From Polaribacter atrinae (GTDB lineage Bacteria > Bacteroidota > Bacteroidia > Flavobacteriales > Flavobacteriaceae): a stretch of DNA of 64,000 bases. Position numbers and translations under genes: made by a program. Shown here piece by piece: positions 62,303 through 64,000 of this stretch. The notes beneath the pieces were generated by a model, which was not told the origin of the DNA, did no database searches, and saw only the letters and a program-made list of their open reading frames with translations. The DNA lies in contig NZ_CP150660.1 in assembly GCF_038023995.1 (NCBI RefSeq), positions 1,734,501 through 1,798,500 of the forward strand. Reading direction: 5' to 3'. Every line of letters starts with the position of its first letter. Positions within the stretch are counted from its first letter, which is position 1.

Positions 62303-62338
62303 AAAAAACTCTAAAGACAATAATCTTTAGAGTTTTTT
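62303..62338 (+). terminator. Terminator after giant gene 2
   Basis: AAAAAACTCTAAAGA (62303-62317) and its complement (62324-62338) form a 15-bp stem ending in a T-run, 45 nt past the stop codon. Confidence 0.88.
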
Positions 62339-62600
62339 TTTAGGAAATTTTTAATGGCAATATTAGTTCTATTACCCCCAACTATTAAAGTTCTTTTCTG
62401 AATAGTACTAGTACTCATTCCAAAAAGTCTTGGTTGTTTTTAGAATGCAAGCCAACCTCTACTATTATAAATCATCTACAGAATTATACGATGTAATAAT
62501 ATGTAATGTGATAATTAAAAGGACCTAATATATGATACCTACTTCAATACAGTTAGGTTCTATCAATAGAACAAATAATTGTAATTAGATGTTAATATTT
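62339..62600. other. Intergenic region with no recognised feature
   Basis: AT-rich DNA between the convergent giant gene 2 and the broken regulator. I see no open frame, RNA or clear repeat. Confidence 0.6.
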
Positions 62601-64000
62601 TTATGAGGAAAAAGAGGTTGTATCCTTAAAGGTTTCTTTTAAATAATCTACCAATTTAAAATCTTCTTTTTTAATACCTAACTTATTTGTAATTCGATAT
62701 CTTTTACTCTCTACAGATCTAACAGAGGTGTTTAAGAAAACACTAATCTCTTTCGTTTTAAAGCCCATAAATAGATAGTAACATATAATCACTTCAGAAG
62801 GATTTAACTCTGGGTGTTTTATAGACATTTGATTAAAAAACTCTGCATTAAGATTATTTATTAAATCTAAATGATCTTCGCCTTTTACTAAAAGAACAGA
62901 AGAACTATGATGAATATCTTTATGAAGGCTTTTAATTTTATTTCTTTAGTCATCTATATTTGTAATTGAAGAAATGTTTTTAATTTCCTTCTTTAAATCT
63001 ACGATATAGTTTTCTAAGCTTTTAACTTTAATTTATCATGATTATTCTCAATTAGAGAATATTCTCTTCTCCGTTTAGAAAAATCTTTTAAAACTCTTTT
63101 TAGACTCTTATATTTTACAAAAACAAAAACAACACCTACTACTAAAAGAGTAACTAAAAATGCAATCCAATTTCTATTTAAAAAATTCTTCTTAGTTTCT
63201 ACTTCTAGAATTTTAGAATTCTTTATAAATGATTCATTAATATTATAACTGGCATTTATGTTTTCATTAATTAAGTTTTGATTATGGTTTTTAAGGGAAT
63301 CTATATAATTGTTCTTATTTTGTGTGTCCTTTAATTCTTCATAATATGCAATATAATTTTTAAACTGATTTTCCTTATCAAAATTATTCATGTAAAGACG
63401 CATATCATCTACCTTTTTTAAATAAAAAGCCGTAGAATCTAATTCCTTTCTAGTCAAAAACATCTTAGAAAAACTGATATTTAAAGAAACATCATGTATT
63501 TTATAAAGGTATTTTGTAATGGTAGTATCGTTCTCTAAAGTTTTAAAATCAGTATAATATTTTATTCTATTTGCATCATCATTTAGATCTACAAAATTAG
63601 TTACAAGCATAAATAAAGCATATAACTGATAAAAAGAATCCTCTTTTATTGACTTATAACAATCTAACTTAGAACGGATTAATTCGTTACTTTTTTTGTA
63701 ATTCTTATTATACAACTCAATGTATGCTTTCATTTGCATTACATCTATCAAGCCATATTTATGATTGTATAGAATTTTTCTGCTTTTTTAAGATAATTTA
63801 AGGCAGAAGTATCCTTTTTAACAATATATAAATTATAGAATAACTCTATGCTAGCTGCACCAGCTAACTCATAATTCTTCTCTAATTCTGCATATTTTAG
63901 TCCAAGAATATTATAATGATAAACTTCGGCACTCCTATTTAAGTGACTACTTAAAACTGCTTTAAGATGATAATAATCTGCAAGTTTACCTTTAATATTT
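62601..64000 (-). pseudogene. Broken TPR/LuxR-type transcriptional regulator (runs off the window)
   Basis: Three pieces in different frames read as one protein. From the right edge: TPR-like helices (NIKGKLADYYHLKAVLSSHL ... LNYLKKAEKF); then further TPR-like sequence (63014-63751) with a membrane helix (WIAFLVTLLVVGVVFVFV); then coiled-coil and a LuxR/GerE-type HTH (LNPSEVIICYYLFMGFKTKEISVFLNTSVRSVESKRYRI) ending at 62601. Breaks: apparent loss of one base in an A-run at 63775-63779, another in the A-run at 63020-63023, and an in-frame TAA at 62946-62948. Intact relatives in flavobacteria are membrane-anchored TPR regulators with a cytoplasmic HTH. The rest of the window shows no such lesions, so decay rather than poor sequence is favoured. 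Confidence 0.8.

Overview
The window looks like part of a marine Flavobacteriaceae chromosome (Polaribacter/Tenacibaculum-like; the genus is my inference). The DNA is AT-rich. Promoters carry the Bacteroidetes TAnnTTTG element, in the best cases with TTTG 19-20 nt upstream. Ribosome-binding sites are weak. There is a type IX secretion system (T9SS) plug protein, three secreted proteins with T9SS-type C-terminal sorting tails, and a complete Na+-pumping NADH:quinone reductase operon.

Layout. 0-5.4 kb: 3' end of the housekeeping sigma factor gene, a repeat-rich intergenic region, rpe, an exonuclease/GIY-YIG fusion, a PepSY membrane protein and a CBS protein. 6.0-11.7 kb: giant secreted multidomain protein 1 (1918 aa). 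11.8-14.1 kb: tRNA-Arg(UCG) with yqeY, a retropepsin-like protease, an alpha/beta hydrolase and a small lipoprotein. 14.2-20.3 kb: nqrABCDEF. 20.5-25.6 kb: T9SS plug protein, a hybrid histidine kinase and a convergent NtrC-type regulator. 25.7-27.7 kb: five tandem PepSY-like (DUF2874) periplasmic proteins, preceded by a three-copy 24-bp repeat. 28-47 kb: apaG, DUF3667, NRDE, pruA, a T9SS metalloprotease, lipB, a nucleoid-associated protein, rnhB, a porin, NhaC and a DUF3857 transglutaminase-like pair. 47-50 kb: YceI lipoprotein, dtd, rsgA and a conserved secreted protein. 50.5-54.8 kb: aromatic amino-acid operon pheA-aminotransferase-tyrA-aroG/aroQ, transcribed leftward. 55.4-62.3 kb: giant secreted protein 2 (2284 aa), whose C-terminal ~900 residues are paralogous to giant 1. 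62.6-64 kb: a broken TPR/LuxR-type regulator running off the window.

The most striking regulatory find lies upstream of pheA. A 26-codon leader peptide (54690-54770, minus strand) has 8 Phe and 4 Tyr, clustered as FYFYFYFF. It is followed by mutually exclusive antiterminator and terminator hairpins and preceded by a consensus TTTG-N19-TAGATTTG promoter. This is the full architecture of ribosome-mediated attenuation, here placed over the whole Phe/Tyr branch plus DAHP synthase in a Bacteroidete.

Other points of interest: the shared C-terminal cassette of the two giant proteins with a carbohydrate-binding-like domain inserted in only one; the PepSY-like array beside a sigma54-type regulator; a DUF3667 gene with no usable start codon; a transglutaminase paralogue that has lost its catalytic Cys; and a layered set of palindromic intergenic repeats, one nested in another. 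All calls come from reading the sequence; no database search was run.
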